64,000 nt of DNA. It comes from Segatella copri (lineage in GTDB: Bacteria; Bacteroidota; Bacteroidia; Bacteroidales; Bacteroidaceae). Positions within the stretch are counted from its first letter, which is position 1. Every line of letters starts with the position of its first letter. Made by a program: the position numbers and the translations under genes. Below the pieces are notes generated by a model. It was not told the origin of the DNA. It saw nothing but the letters and a program-made list of their open reading frames with translations, and searched no databases. The DNA lies in assembly GCF_015074785.1 (NCBI RefSeq), contig NZ_CP042464.1, forward strand, positions 372,001-436,000, written 5' to 3'. Positions 43,425-52,999 of this stretch are shown here, piece by piece.

Positions 43425-44318
43425 ATGACTCCTCCTCGACCCTTGTGGAAGTCTGTACAAGACTATGTTTTGATTGCGATAGGTATGATATCCTACGCTA
43501 TTGGATGGAATGTATTCCTCTTGCCAACCAATGTAACAGCAAGCGGACTTCCTGGTATCTCCAGTATTATCTATTGGGCAACCGGTTGCCCTGTGCAAAT
43601 TCCGTATTTCATCGTCAACGCCACCTTATTAATATGTGCGTTCAAGATTTTGGGAGCTAAGTTCTGTGTCAAGACCGTTTATGCCGTTATCGTGGTAACC
43701 ATCCTGACCTCTTTCTTCTCCAGCCGTTTAGGTGATGTTCATCTTTTGGAAAACCAACCTTTATGGGCTGCTTTCCTGGGTGCCGTTTTCTGTGGCTGCG
43801 GAATCGGACTCGGTTTCTCGGTTGGTGGAAGTACGGGTGGTACGGATATTATCGCCGCCATCGTCAACAAGTATCGCGACATTTCTCTAGGTAGAGTGAT
43901 TATGATATGCGACATCTTCATCATCAGTTCCAGTTATCTGGTGGTACACGATTGGGAGAAGGTGTTATATGGTTATGTAGTTCTTTGCGTTCAGGCATTC
44001 TGCATCGACCAGGTGGTAAACAGCAGAAGACGAAGCGTACAGTTCTTTATCATTTCACAGAAGTATGAGGAGATAGGCAAGCGTATCAATGTAGATGCTG
44101 ATAGGGGAGTAACGGTGGTGAATGCCAGCGGTTTTTATTCCGGTCAGGATGTGAAGATGCTTTTCGTGTTAGCCAAGCAGCGTCAGGCTCCTGCTATCTT
44201 CCGTCTTATCAGCGAGATTGATCCCCATGCCTTTGTCAGTCAGAGTGCCGTTATCGGTGTGTATGGTGAAGGTTTTGACAAGATTAAATATAAAAGCAAA
44301 AAAGAGCACGGAGTTTAA
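43425..44318 (+). CDS. YitT family membrane protein
   Basis: A 297-residue protein with five to six membrane segments in the N-terminal DUF161-type half (GMISYAIGWNVFLLPTNVTASGLPG, GIGLGFSVGGSTGGTDIIA). The C-terminal cytoplasmic DUF2179 domain spans about 215-285 (VDADRGVTVVNASGFYSGQDVKMLFVLAK). Its substrate is not known. The last codons and stop lie inside a terminator hairpin (44305-44329) whose sequence is repeated after the next gene. Confidence 0.85.
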   Translation: MTPPRPLWKSVQDYVLIAIGMISYAIGWNVFLLPTNVTASGLPGISSIIYWATGCPVQIPYFIVNATLLICAFKILGAKFCVKTVYAVIVVTILTSFFSSRLGDVHLLENQPLWAAFLGAVFCGCGIGLGFSVGGSTGGTDIIAAIVNKYRDISLGRVIMICDIFIISSSYLVVHDWEKVLYGYVVLCVQAFCIDQVVNSRRRSVQFFIISQKYEEIGKRINVDADRGVTVVNASGFYSGQDVKMLFVLAKQRQAPAIFRLISEIDPHAFVSQSAVIGVYGEGFDKIKYKSKKEHGV

Positions 44319-44334
44319 TATTCCGTGCTTTTTT
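44301..44334 (+). repeat. 34-bp direct repeat, left copy (yitT 3' end and terminator)
   Basis: Identical over 34 bp to 46312-46345. It includes the last yitT codons, the stop codon and the terminator hairpin AGCACGGA...TCCGTGCT with its T-run. With its partner it brackets the ATPase gene at 44529-46286. Confidence 0.9.
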
Positions 44335-44468
44335 GTGTTATAACAAATGAGTTTCGGAAAAAATCACTATAGCCATCAAATCTATTCAACTATTAGGAGG
44401 TTATATAGGGTTCATATTGCAAAAATACCAATAATTTTTAGCAATACAAAGAAAAGACAGACAGATTC

Positions 44469-44500
44469 TTTGGCATATTCAGATAATTTTCTTATTTTTG
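44469..44500 (+). promoter_or_regulatory. Promoter of the AAA-ATPase/PD-(D/E)XK gene
   Basis: TTTG (44469-44472), 20 bp, TATTTTTG (44493-44500), 28 bp before the start codon. Confidence 0.7.
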
Positions 44501-44528
44501 CAAAGGTAAAATATTAAAAGGAGCAATC

Positions 44529-46286
44529 ATGAATCAGAATATGAAACGTTTGCCTTACGGCATCAATGACTTTGAGGCTGTTATAGAGCAAAATCAATAT
44601 TATGTGGATAAGACGATGTATTTGCCTTTGTTGGAAAACCAACCTAGCAACATCTTCTTCATTCGTCCACGTCGGTTTGGTAAGAGCATATTCCTGAGTA
44701 TGCTCCATGCTTATTACGACTGTAGCAAGAAAGAGAAATTTCAAACTCTTTTCGGTGATTTATGGGTAGGTAAGCATCCTACTCCTTTACAGGGGAAGTT
44801 TCAGATTCTTCACCTTGATTTCTCGTATGTAGGTGGTAGTATCGACAAGTTGGAGGAAAACTTCAATATGTATCTTCGTGTCAAATTAGATGGCTTCATG
44901 CGAGTTTATCAGGAATTTTATCCAGAAGATGTTAAGAAGAAGTTCTTTAAGTCTGATTCTGCTACGGAGAAATTAGCTTTGCTTCAGGATGAGACTGCCA
45001 CCAAGAACCTTCCTCTCTATCTGATTATCGATGAATATGACAATTTCACCAATACTGTGCTCAATGAGCAGGGTGAGAATGTATATTGGGCAATCACCCA
45101 TGCCGATGGCTTCTACCGTGATGTCTTCAAGAAGTTCAAGGGTATGTTTGAACGTATTTTCATCACAGGTGTCAGTCCTGTTACCTTGGACGATGTGACG
45201 AGTGGGTTCAATATTGGCTGGCATATCTCCACCAAGCCAGAGTTCAATCAGATGTTGGGCTTCTCCATGGAGGAAGTACGCAAGATGTTTGCTTATTACA
45301 AGGAAGTGGGAGGTATTCCTGCAGCAAGCGATATCGAGGCGATGATAGACGAGATGAAACCTTGGTATGATAACTATTGTTTTTCTGAGGATGCTCTGCA
45401 TACTCAGAGTAAGGTGTTCAATAGTGATATGGTCATCTATTATCTCCGAAATTATATAGATAGGGGAGAAGCTCCAAAGCAGATGATAGACCCAAACACA
45501 AAGACTGACTACAACAAGATGAAGAAACTTCTTCAGTTGGATAAGTTGGATGGCGACCGCAAAGGTGTTATCCGCACGATAGCCGAGACGGGGCAGATTG
45601 TGGCTCCTTTGACAGAAACCTTTTCTGCCTATAGGTTGACCGACCCTCAGATATTTACGAGTCTGCTGTTTTATTATGGTATGTTGACCATCAAGGGAAC
45701 TCGTGGCGATAAGATGATATTGGGTATTCCAAACAATAATGTCCGTAAGCAGTACTATGGCTATTTGATGGACTTGTATGAGGAAAGGTCATACGTAGAT
45801 ACCAATCAACTTACTGATTATTATTATGATATGGCGTACGAGGGTAAGTGGCGTGAAGGATTACAGTTTATGGCAGATGCCTATTCCAAGGTATCGTCAG
45901 TTCGTGACGGCATAGAGTCGGAGCGTAATCTTCAAGGTTTCTTCATGGCATATCTGAATTTGAACAATTACTATTATACTGCACCGGAGCTAGAGTTGAA
46001 CCATGGCTATTGTGATTTTTTCCTTTTGCCAAATCTTACTCATTATGCTACGAAGCATAGTTATATCCTGGAGCTGAAGGTGTTGTCGAAGAAAGATTAC
46101 GAGTCAAAGTCAGAGGTTGGCAAACTTTCTAAGGCAGAAGCCCAATGGCAAGAGGCTGAGGAACAAATCAAGCGATATGCCGCAGCTCCAAGGGTCGAGG
46201 CGCTGCGCCAGGGTACAACGCTCCATAAAATCATCATGCAGTTTGTAGCTGGCAAGTTGGTGAGGATGGAGGAGGTGGTATGTTGA
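44529..46286 (+). CDS. AAA-ATPase-like protein with PD-(D/E)XK (DUF1703) C-terminus
   Basis: A 585-residue protein of the predicted AAA-ATPase (PF09820) plus PD-(D/E)XK (DUF1703) architecture, common in Bacteroidales and of unknown role. The family start LPYGINDFEAVIEQNQYYVDKT is followed by a degenerate P-loop RPRRFGKS (46-53) and a Walker B-like LIIDEYD (165-171). The C-terminal nuclease-like core has D496 (YCDFFLLP), E515 and K517 (ILELKVL). Translation may start at Met1 or Met5. It has its own promoter and is bracketed by 34-bp direct repeats derived from the yitT terminator, which suggests it was inserted as a cassette. Confidence 0.88.
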   Translation: MNQNMKRLPYGINDFEAVIEQNQYYVDKTMYLPLLENQPSNIFFIRPRRFGKSIFLSMLHAYYDCSKKEKFQTLFGDLWVGKHPTPLQGKFQILHLDFSYVGGSIDKLEENFNMYLRVKLDGFMRVYQEFYPEDVKKKFFKSDSATEKLALLQDETATKNLPLYLIIDEYDNFTNTVLNEQGENVYWAITHADGFYRDVFKKFKGMFERIFITGVSPVTLDDVTSGFNIGWHISTKPEFNQMLGFSMEEVRKMFAYYKEVGGIPAASDIEAMIDEMKPWYDNYCFSEDALHTQSKVFNSDMVIYYLRNYIDRGEAPKQMIDPNTKTDYNKMKKLLQLDKLDGDRKGVIRTIAETGQIVAPLTETFSAYRLTDPQIFTSLLFYYGMLTIKGTRGDKMILGIPNNNVRKQYYGYLMDLYEERSYVDTNQLTDYYYDMAYEGKWREGLQFMADAYSKVSSVRDGIESERNLQGFFMAYLNLNNYYYTAPELELNHGYCDFFLLPNLTHYATKHSYILELKVLSKKDYESKSEVGKLSKAEAQWQEAEEQIKRYAAAPRVEALRQGTTLHKIIMQFVAGKLVRMEEVVC

Positions 46287-46311
46287 GAGACATTGAATTA
46301 TTTTAGTGTTC

Positions 46312-46345
46312 AAAGAGCACGGAGTTTAATATTCCGTGCTTTTTT
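46312..46345 (+). repeat. 34-bp direct repeat, right copy (acts as terminator of the ATPase gene)
   Basis: Same 34 bp as 44301-44334, including the hairpin AGCACGGA/TCCGTGCT and T-run (one T longer). Here it is 25 bp after the ATPase stop and serves as its terminator. Confidence 0.9.
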
Positions 46346-46445
46346 TGTGCATCAGGAAAAGTCAAGAGGGTGAATCATAAACTTATGACACACCCTCACT
46401 TTACCAAAAGAGCAAGTACGGGTTCGGTAAGTCCAGTTGAAGGGT

Positions 46446-46731
46446 AGCAACTCAAGTAGTTCAGTAAGACAATTCAAGTATTTCAGTAAGCTAGTTCAGA
46501 CGTCTCAGTTAGCTAATGCAGACGTCTCGATAAGCTTACAGATACGTCTCCGTTAGCTTACGCAGTAATATCTGTAACCCGATGCAGTAATATCTGTAAC
46601 CCGACGCAGTAATATCTGTAACCCGACGCAGTAATATCTGTACCCCGATGCAGTAATATCTGTACCCCGATGCAGCCATATCAGTTACCCGATGCAGTAA
46701 TATCAGTAACCCAGCGCAGCCTTCATATGAA
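46446..46731 (-). repeat. 13-unit array with strict 22-bp period (element C)
   Basis: Thirteen contiguous units, starts 46446 and every 22 bp to 46710. Read on the minus strand they run in the same order as element A: eight type 1 (..ACTGC.TCGGGTTACAGATA), three type 2 (GAGACGTAT, GAGACGTCT, GAGACGTCT) and two type 3 (ACTTGAATT/ACTTGAGTT). Type 1 units share a local variant (CAGATATTACTG) that differs from the one at locus A. Confidence 0.9.
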
Positions 46732-46940
46732 CAAATTTTATGTAATCATCTATCATCCATCACGATTTGAATGTATCATACATTTTAATATGTTAATATA
46801 CAGATACTTGAATAGCGTGATAGATACTTCAAATACGGAAATATCCCTCACGCTATCCCTCACGATTTGGGGTTATCCCTCACGATTTTCTCACTACACT
46901 TTATCAGATACTGCATATCATTGTTGAAAAGCTTGCGATG
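46732..46940 (-). other. Conserved leader of repeat element C
   Basis: The inverted homologue of 7680-7890. The hairpin is kept: 46812-46826 pairs with 46842-46856 with one mismatch and one wobble. The remaining gap to the next gene (46941-47206) shows only AT-rich sequence, with no feature I can support. Confidence 0.8.
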
Positions 46941-47206
46941 GATGGCATCTGAGAAAGGTTACGGTTTCTAGAAGTGAAACAAACTGATACGTGTGGTTTA
47001 ACGATTTTAGTTGACCAAGAAATTGATTTTGATATAGGTTACGAGACGAATATTCCTTGGATTGAGGCAATCTGAGGCTTTGTTGCTAGGCAATTCAAAA
47101 TGATTCGTTTAAAACGATACGAGTCAGTTTAAGTTAATATAGGTGGATAAGATGAAAAATATCGTAAAAAATAACATAAAATAGCTATTGTTGGCAAAAA
47201 AATCAC

Positions 47207-47214
47207 TAACTTTG
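47207..47214 (+). promoter_or_regulatory. -7 promoter element before the C11 peptidase gene
   Basis: TAACTTTG, 22 bp before the start codon. A TTG pair lies closer than usual (13-16 bp upstream), so the -33 box is uncertain. Confidence 0.45.
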
Positions 47215-47235
47215 GAATAAAAAATGTGTTAAGCA

Positions 47236-48423
47236 ATGAACATAAGTAAAAATAAATTATCACATATAATATTCATATTTATCACGTTGGTCTCACTGAC
47301 TATCATGATTTCATGTTCGAGTGAAGAAGAAATTGTTGTTCCAAAGGAAGAAAATGAACAAACAGTCATAATGTTTTTCCCTTGGAGTTCAAATTTGTTA
47401 CCTTATTTTCAACAAAACATAAAAGATTTTTCTAAAAGTATAGAAGAAAGAGGCTCACAAAATGCACGAGTCATGGTCTGTTTAGCTACAACGCCAAATA
47501 CTGCGGATCTCATGGAATTAAAGTATGATAATGGAAGTTGTTTCGTTGAGAATATTAGAACTTATGACAATCAAAGATTTACTTCGCAAGAGGGTATTTC
47601 TAATATATTGAAGGCTATAAAAGAATATGCGCCTGGAAAGAAATATGGATTAATTATCGGCTGCCATGGAATGGGATGGTTGCCAGTAATTCATACAAAA
47701 TCCAATGAAACTCAAGAGATATTTCATTATAATGTAAGTAATGGCCCAATGACAAGATATTTCGGTGGATTAACACAGGAATATCAAATAGAAACGTCTG
47801 TCTTGGCTCAAGCAATTTTAGAGTCCGGAATTACTATGGAATATATACTATTTGATGATTGCTATATGTCTTCAATCGAGGTTGCATATGATTTAAAAGA
47901 TGTCACGAAATATTTAATAGCTAGTCCCACTGAAGTAATGGCATATGGATTCCCATATCATGAATGTGGGAAATATCTTATAGGAAATGTTGATTATGAG
48001 GGAGTTATTCAAGCATTTTATGAGTTTTATAGTCAATATACATATCCATATGGTACAGCAGCTGTTACGAATTGTCAAGAATTAGAACAATTGGCAAATA
48101 TTGTGAAAAGAATTAATATCGAAAATCAAAATAATAATATATCAGCAAATAGTATCCAGGTAATGGATGGATATACTCCGACTATTTTCTTTGATTTTGA
48201 AGACTATATTAATAAGATTTGTAATGATAGTGTGATTCTTGATGAATTTTCAAATCAATTGAGGAAAACAATATTATTCAAATGTCATACTCCACAATAC
48301 TATTCTGCTTTTAAAGGAATATTGCCCATTAATCATTATTCTGGTATTACTACTTCTGATCCTAGTAGTAATAGACTTTCAAATCCAAAAATATATACAC
48401 GATGGTATAATGCCACCCATTAA
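47236..48423 (+). CDS. Clostripain-family (C11) cysteine peptidase lipoprotein
   Basis: A 395-residue lipoprotein with lipobox IMISC (Cys27) and acidic SSEEE after it, which suggests surface exposure. The clan CD catalytic dyad is visible: H144 in LIIGCHGMGW and C209 in YILFDDCYMSSIEVAY. Such peptidases usually cleave after basic residues; specificity cannot be read here. The gene is far more AT-rich than its neighbours and uses A/T-ending codons, as does the broken MATE gene 5 bp downstream. Together they form a probable horizontally acquired island next to repeat element C. Confidence 0.85.
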   Translation: MNISKNKLSHIIFIFITLVSLTIMISCSSEEEIVVPKEENEQTVIMFFPWSSNLLPYFQQNIKDFSKSIEERGSQNARVMVCLATTPNTADLMELKYDNGSCFVENIRTYDNQRFTSQEGISNILKAIKEYAPGKKYGLIIGCHGMGWLPVIHTKSNETQEIFHYNVSNGPMTRYFGGLTQEYQIETSVLAQAILESGITMEYILFDDCYMSSIEVAYDLKDVTKYLIASPTEVMAYGFPYHECGKYLIGNVDYEGVIQAFYEFYSQYTYPYGTAAVTNCQELEQLANIVKRINIENQNNNISANSIQVMDGYTPTIFFDFEDYINKICNDSVILDEFSNQLRKTILFKCHTPQYYSAFKGILPINHYSGITTSDPSSNRLSNPKIYTRWYNATH

Positions 48424-48428
48424 TTTGT

Positions 48429-48906
48429 ATGAATTGGGATTCGATAAAGTCTATATTAAAATTATCAATTCCTCTAATTATATCTCAATTAGGCTTGTTT
48501 TTTGTCCAACTGTCAGATATTGTAATGGTTGGACAAATAGGTTCTCGTGACTTGGCTGCAATTTCTTTTGGTGGGAATGTTTATTTTTTTATTTATATAT
48601 TTGGAATTGGCATCGTAAGTGGTTTAGTCCCAATTATAGGAGAAGTTTATTCGAAATTTCATTTATCTAGGACGTTATTGCACAATGCAATAGTTCTATT
48701 TACGATATTGGGATTTATATTTATGGGATTTCAAATATCGTTAATACCTTTTTTGAATACTTAGGCCAACCTAAGGATGTGATAAATATCGCGATACGAT
48801 ACTATATATATATCAATCTCAACGGTTCCATTAATTATATTCTGTATTTTTAGATATTTTTTAGAAGGAATTGGAAATACGAGAGCTGTTATGGTATCTA
48901 TGTCGA
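48429..48906 (+). pseudogene. Broken MATE-family efflux transporter
   Basis: The first 111 codons encode a MATE N-terminus (LKLSIPLIISQLGLFFVQLSDIVMVGQIGSRDLAA) and stop at 48764. Homology continues in the -1 frame (LGQPKDVINIAIRYYIYINLNGSINYILYF). After another shift it reads FLEGIGNTRAVMVSM, a known MATE segment, up to about 48906. There the sequence changes abruptly. At least two frameshifts and a 3' truncation make this a pseudogene. Confidence 0.85.
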
Positions 48907-49087
48907 ATAATTCAAACAATCTTCTGCAAGATTTGATTGGCAAGGATTCCTCGGCTTGGCTGATGAAGTCATCCTCATGGCTTCTAATGTAAGCATCTAT
49001 GTCTTCCTCCTTTACAAGGATTGGGCCTTTGATGTTTGTAAAGATGAAAGGGTAGCAGTCGTCATATTTTATATTGAAATGAAAATA

Positions 49088-49117
49088 CCCCAACCCTCTT
49101 GAGAAAGTAGGTTGGGG
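49088..49117. terminator. Hairpin with CCCCAACC/GGTTGGGG stem
   Basis: An 8-bp stem (49088-49095, 49110-49117) with a 14-nt loop. It lies downstream of the leftward Rpn gene and can act as its terminator, although the T-run is weak. Confidence 0.5.
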
Positions 49118-49168
49118 TTATTAGTTATGGTATCCAGCATAAAAGAAAAACGTTAGTTTTCGCTTTTA

Positions 49169-50020
49169 TCAGTAGCTCAGATTTTGAACCATATCCAAAG
49201 GTAGCTGGGTCGCTTTAGCAACCTGTTCTGTTGGAAGTCCCATAGCCAGCAAACGTTGAGCAGTTTCTATATTAGCTTCTATTCTACCTTCCCTTTTCGC
49301 CGTATCAATAGAGTTCTTGATATCCCGATATGCCATCTTGCTTGCTTCATATTCCCGAATCTCCTGTGGTGTGAATTTGGCAATCTCGGCTTCTTCGAAA
49401 AGTCGGTCAAAAACCTTGTCGCACAGCTCCTTTGGGCGTTGGGTAAGCTTATAGAGGTTCTTCAGTGCATATAGCCATTTATCATACAATGTTTCCAGTT
49501 CATCCAAAGTCTTGTCGAATTTGGCAATCTCTACATAGATAAACTCCAGCTTATCGTAAAAAATCTTATGGGTAGCGGTATCGCACAACTGTACATGGTG
49601 GCGGATTTCCTCCTTGTCGAAGGCGTCCTCGTTCATGTTGAAGTTGAGCAGCGCAACTGTATAGACATGGTTGAGTTTGAAATCCCAATCACTTCCCTTT
49701 GGTGCCTGCTCGCGGATAGGGAAAGTAGAGTAGAAGAGGGAACGATCCTTAAAATATGCCTGATAGGCATTTTGCATTTCAACGATGAACTTCTCGCCGT
49801 TTTCTCCTTCGCAATACACGTCGAAGATAGCCTTGCGGTCGGTATAAACATCACCGACATGCTCTGGGTTCAGATACGAAACGTCCTTAACAACCTGTCT
49901 GCCATTGAACAAGCTGTTGAGGAAGCAAATGAGCAAATCCTTGTTCATTGCTGTTCCAAAAATGCGCTTGAAGCCGAAATCGGTCAGCAAGCTGATGTAT
50001 CGTTCTTCTACCTGTTTCAT
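49169..50020 (-). CDS. Rpn-family PD-(D/E)XK nuclease / putative transposase
   Basis: A 283-residue protein of the Rpn (recombination-promoting nuclease; PDDEXK_2) family. The N-terminal LLTDFGFKRIFGTAMNKDLLICFLNSLF is the family signature. The nuclease core has D67 (AIFDVYC) and E81-M-Q83 (FIVEMQ). The C-terminal part is helical and charged and ends with AQRLLAMGLPTEQVAKATQLP, a motif typical of these proteins. Family members are often mobile or multicopy and promote RecA-independent recombination in E. coli. It has its own promoter at 50045-50076. Confidence 0.9.
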   Translation of the reverse strand: MKQVEERYISLLTDFGFKRIFGTAMNKDLLICFLNSLFNGRQVVKDVSYLNPEHVGDVYTDRKAIFDVYCEGENGEKFIVEMQNAYQAYFKDRSLFYSTFPIREQAPKGSDWDFKLNHVYTVALLNFNMNEDAFDKEEIRHHVQLCDTATHKIFYDKLEFIYVEIAKFDKTLDELETLYDKWLYALKNLYKLTQRPKELCDKVFDRLFEEAEIAKFTPQEIREYEASKMAYRDIKNSIDTAKREGRIEANIETAQRLLAMGLPTEQVAKATQLPLDMVQNLSY

Positions 50021-50044
50021 ACGCTGTTTGTTTTATATCTTATG

Positions 50045-50076
50045 CAAAGATAAACTTAATATTTGTAACATCCAAA
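50045..50076 (-). promoter_or_regulatory. Promoter of the Rpn gene
   Basis: On the minus strand TTTG (50076-50073), 20 bp, TATCTTTG (50052-50045), 25 bp before the start codon. Confidence 0.7.
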
Positions 50077-50131
50077 CTTTTAGAGCGTTTTTTTTATTTT
50101 CTTCTGCCACAGTCTTCGTTCCTATCCTGAT

Positions 50132-52972
50132 TTATTCTGGTTTCCCTGATTTCTTCAGTAAAGGGGCGAGGAACTTGTAGGTATATCCCTTCTGCTGCTT
50201 TACCATTTCTTCTGGTGTTCCGGCAAAGAGGAGCTGACCGCCGCCTCGTCCACCTTCCGGACCCATGTCGATGAGCCAGTCGGCGAGTTTGATGACATCG
50301 AGATTGTGCTCGATGATGATGACCGTATTGCCACGCTCTACCAGTTTCTGGAGTACATCCATCAGAATGCGGATGTCTTCGAAATGCAGACCGGTTGTCG
50401 GTTCATCGAGAATATAGAGCGTCTTGCCCGTATCACGCTTCGAGAGTTCTGTAGCCAGTTTTACGCGCTGACTTTCACCGCCAGAGAGGGTAGTGGAACT
50501 CTGTCCTAACCTGATGTATCCGAGACCTACATTCTGTAATGCCTTGATCTTCTGCAGTATCTGAGGAACATTCTCGAAGAAATCTACCGCCTGGTTGATG
50601 GTCATGTCGAGAACATCGGCGATGCTCTTTCCCTTGTATCTTACCTCCAGCGTCTCGCGGTTGTAGCGTTTGCCGTGGCATACCTCACAAGGTACGTAGA
50701 CATCTGGCAGGAAGTTCATTTCGATGGTCTTATATCCGTTACCCTTACATTCTTCGCATCTTCCACCTTTCACGTTAAAGGAGAATCTGCCCGGCTTGTA
50801 ACCGCGGATCTTTGCTTCGGGAAGTCCTACGAAGAGTGAGCGGATATCGCTGAACACGCCTGTGTAGGTAGCTGGATTGCTGCGAGGCGTTCTGCCAATA
50901 GGACTCTGGTCTACATTCACCACCTTGTCGATATTCTCGATACCCTCGATGCTCTCGTATGGCATCGGTTTCTTGAGTGAGCGGTAGAAATGCTGCGAGA
51001 GGATAGGCTGGAGAGTCTCGTTGATGAGAGTGGATTTGCCTGAGCCGCTGACACCCGTTACGACAATGAGTTTGCCGAGTGGAAAATCAACATCCACCCC
51101 CTTGAGGTTGTTGCCCGTAGCTCCGTGAATGGTGATATGCTTGCCGTTGCCTTCTCTGCGGAGGGCAGGCACCTCAATAGCCATCTTGCCGTTGAGATAC
51201 TGGGCGGTGATGGTATTGGTCTTGAGCATCTCCTGAGGTGTGCCCTGGAAGACAACTTCACCTCCCTTGCGTCCCGCCTTCGGACCGATATCTACTATCC
51301 AGTCGGCAGCCCGCATCATATCTTCATCGTGCTCCACCACAATAACGGTATTGCCCAGGTCGCGAAGTTCCTTCAGACTGTTGAGCAGACGTTCGTTGTC
51401 GCGCTGGTGCAGACCGATGCTCGGCTCATCGAGGATATAGAGCACGTTGACCAGCTGGCTACCAATCTGAGTAGCCAGACGGATGCGCTGGCTCTCGCCA
51501 CCCGATAGAGAAGCTGACTGGCGGTTGAGCGAGAGATAATTGAGTCCCACATCGAGGAGGAAGGTAACGCGTGAGCGCAACTCCTTGATGATTTCGTGAG
51601 CCACCTTCGCTTTCATCGAAGGCAGATGCTGTTCCACTTCTTCGAGCCAATCGCGCAGTTCATCGATGTCGAGACTGGCTACTTCGGATATATTCTTATC
51701 CCAGATCTTGAAAGAGAGCGATTCTTTTTTGAGTCGCAAGCCATGGCATTCAGGACATTCGATGGTAGAGATAAACTGGTCGGCCCATTTCTTGCCTGCT
51801 GCACTCTCGTCATCCTCCATCACCTTCTGCAGGTAGTCGATGATGCCATCGTATGCGCAGAAGTAGTCGGTAGAGGTATGCACCTTTTCCTTCTCGATCT
51901 TCACGTTTTCGAGCGAGCCATAGAGGATTTCCTGCATGGCATCGCCCGGAATCTCGCAGATAGGCGTCTTCAGGTTGAGGTCATACTTGCTGAGCAATGA
52001 TTCTATCTGCCAGAAAATCATCTGGTTTTTGTATTTGCCAAGTGGAGCGATGCCGCCCTCATGGATGCTGAGTTTATCATCGGGAATTACCTTCTTGATA
52101 TCAATCTGGTTCACCTTTCCCAGACCCTTGCAATGCGGACAGGCACCTTCGGGAGAGTTGAAGGAGAACATGTTAGGAGCAGGATCCTGGTAGGCGATAC
52201 CTGTTACAGGGTCCATGAGACGCTTGGAGTATGTCTTGGCCTCCTTGGCACCTTTCTCAAGAACCATTACCATGCCGTCGCCCTGTTTCATAGCCGTCGC
52301 CACACTCTTGCGGATGCGTTCCTCATCCTCTTCCTTCACCACCAGTTTATCGACCACAGCTTCTATATTGTGGTTCTTGTAGCGGTCGGTTTTCATATTG
52401 GGAACGATTTCGAGGATGTTGCCGTCGAGTCGCACGTAGAGATACCCCTTTCTGCGCATGCTTTCGAAGAGTTCGCGGTAATGACCCTTGCGCTGGCGTA
52501 CGAGGGGAGCGAGCAGGAAGATAGCCTTGCCCTTATAATCGCTGAGAATCATGTCGATGACCTGTTCCTCGGTATATTTCATCATCTCCTCGCCACTCTG
52601 ATAGCTGTAGGCAGTACCGGCGCGGGCATAGAGCAGACGGAGATAATCGTAAATCTCGGTGGTAGTGCCCACGGTAGAGCGGGGATTCTTGTTGGTGGTT
52701 TTCTGTTCTATGCTGATGACCGGACTCAATCCCGTAATCTTATCAACATCCGGGCGTTCCATATTTCCCAGGAAGTTGCGGGCATAGGCAGAGAATGTTT
52801 CGATATATCTGCGCTGACCTTCGGCAAAGATGGTGTCGAATGCCAGTGAACTCTTGCCCGAACCCGAGAGTCCGGTAATCACGGTGAGGGAATCACGCGG
52901 AATCTCCACATCTATGTTCTTGAGGTTGTGGACCCGTGCGCCCCATACATTTATCTTTTCTTCTGAATTCAT
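50132..52972 (-). CDS. uvrA: Excinuclease ABC subunit A
   Basis: The 946-residue damage-recognition ATPase of nucleotide excision repair. Two ABC modules are present: Walker [10 protein letters not shown] (34-42) and GVSGSGKST in the second half, with signatures [13 protein letters not shown] and [13 protein letters not shown]. The zinc modules show CPHCKG and CEECKG...CEVCHG. The C-terminus ends after the Walker B-like [12 protein letters not shown] and H-loop EHNLDVI segments. Length is normal. It lies 27 bp downstream of the small sorting-domain gene and may be cotranscribed with it. Confidence 0.98.
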   Translation of the reverse strand: MNSEEKINVWGARVHNLKNIDVEIPRDSLTVITGLSGSGKSSLAFDTIFAEGQRRYIETFSAYARNFLGNMERPDVDKITGLSPVISIEQKTTNKNPRSTVGTTTEIYDYLRLLYARAGTAYSYQSGEEMMKYTEEQVIDMILSDYKGKAIFLLAPLVRQRKGHYRELFESMRRKGYLYVRLDGNILEIVPNMKTDRYKNHNIEAVVDKLVVKEEDEERIRKSVATAMKQGDGMVMVLEKGAKEAKTYSKRLMDPVTGIAYQDPAPNMFSFNSPEGACPHCKGLGKVNQIDIKKVIPDDKLSIHEGGIAPLGKYKNQMIFWQIESLLSKYDLNLKTPICEIPGDAMQEILYGSLENVKIEKEKVHTSTDYFCAYDGIIDYLQKVMEDDESAAGKKWADQFISTIECPECHGLRLKKESLSFKIWDKNISEVASLDIDELRDWLEEVEQHLPSMKAKVAHEIIKELRSRVTFLLDVGLNYLSLNRQSASLSGGESQRIRLATQIGSQLVNVLYILDEPSIGLHQRDNERLLNSLKELRDLGNTVIVVEHDEDMMRAADWIVDIGPKAGRKGGEVVFQGTPQEMLKTNTITAQYLNGKMAIEVPALRREGNGKHITIHGATGNNLKGVDVDFPLGKLIVVTGVSGSGKSTLINETLQPILSQHFYRSLKKPMPYESIEGIENIDKVVNVDQSPIGRTPRSNPATYTGVFSDIRSLFVGLPEAKIRGYKPGRFSFNVKGGRCEECKGNGYKTIEMNFLPDVYVPCEVCHGKRYNRETLEVRYKGKSIADVLDMTINQAVDFFENVPQILQKIKALQNVGLGYIRLGQSSTTLSGGESQRVKLATELSKRDTGKTLYILDEPTTGLHFEDIRILMDVLQKLVERGNTVIIIEHNLDVIKLADWLIDMGPEGGRGGGQLLFAGTPEEMVKQQKGYTYKFLAPLLKKSGKPE

Positions 52973-52999
52973 ATTCCAATTCTGCTAATTGCTGTTTGC

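Noticed and set aside
46670..46927. 85-codon frame over element C
   Set aside because: It covers the array end and the leader on the strand opposite to the one implied at locus A; not conserved between copies.
48761..49093. 110-codon leftward frame
   Set aside because: Its second half is antisense to the broken MATE gene and its start lies within a hairpin. The first half could be a relic of another gene, but I cannot identify it.
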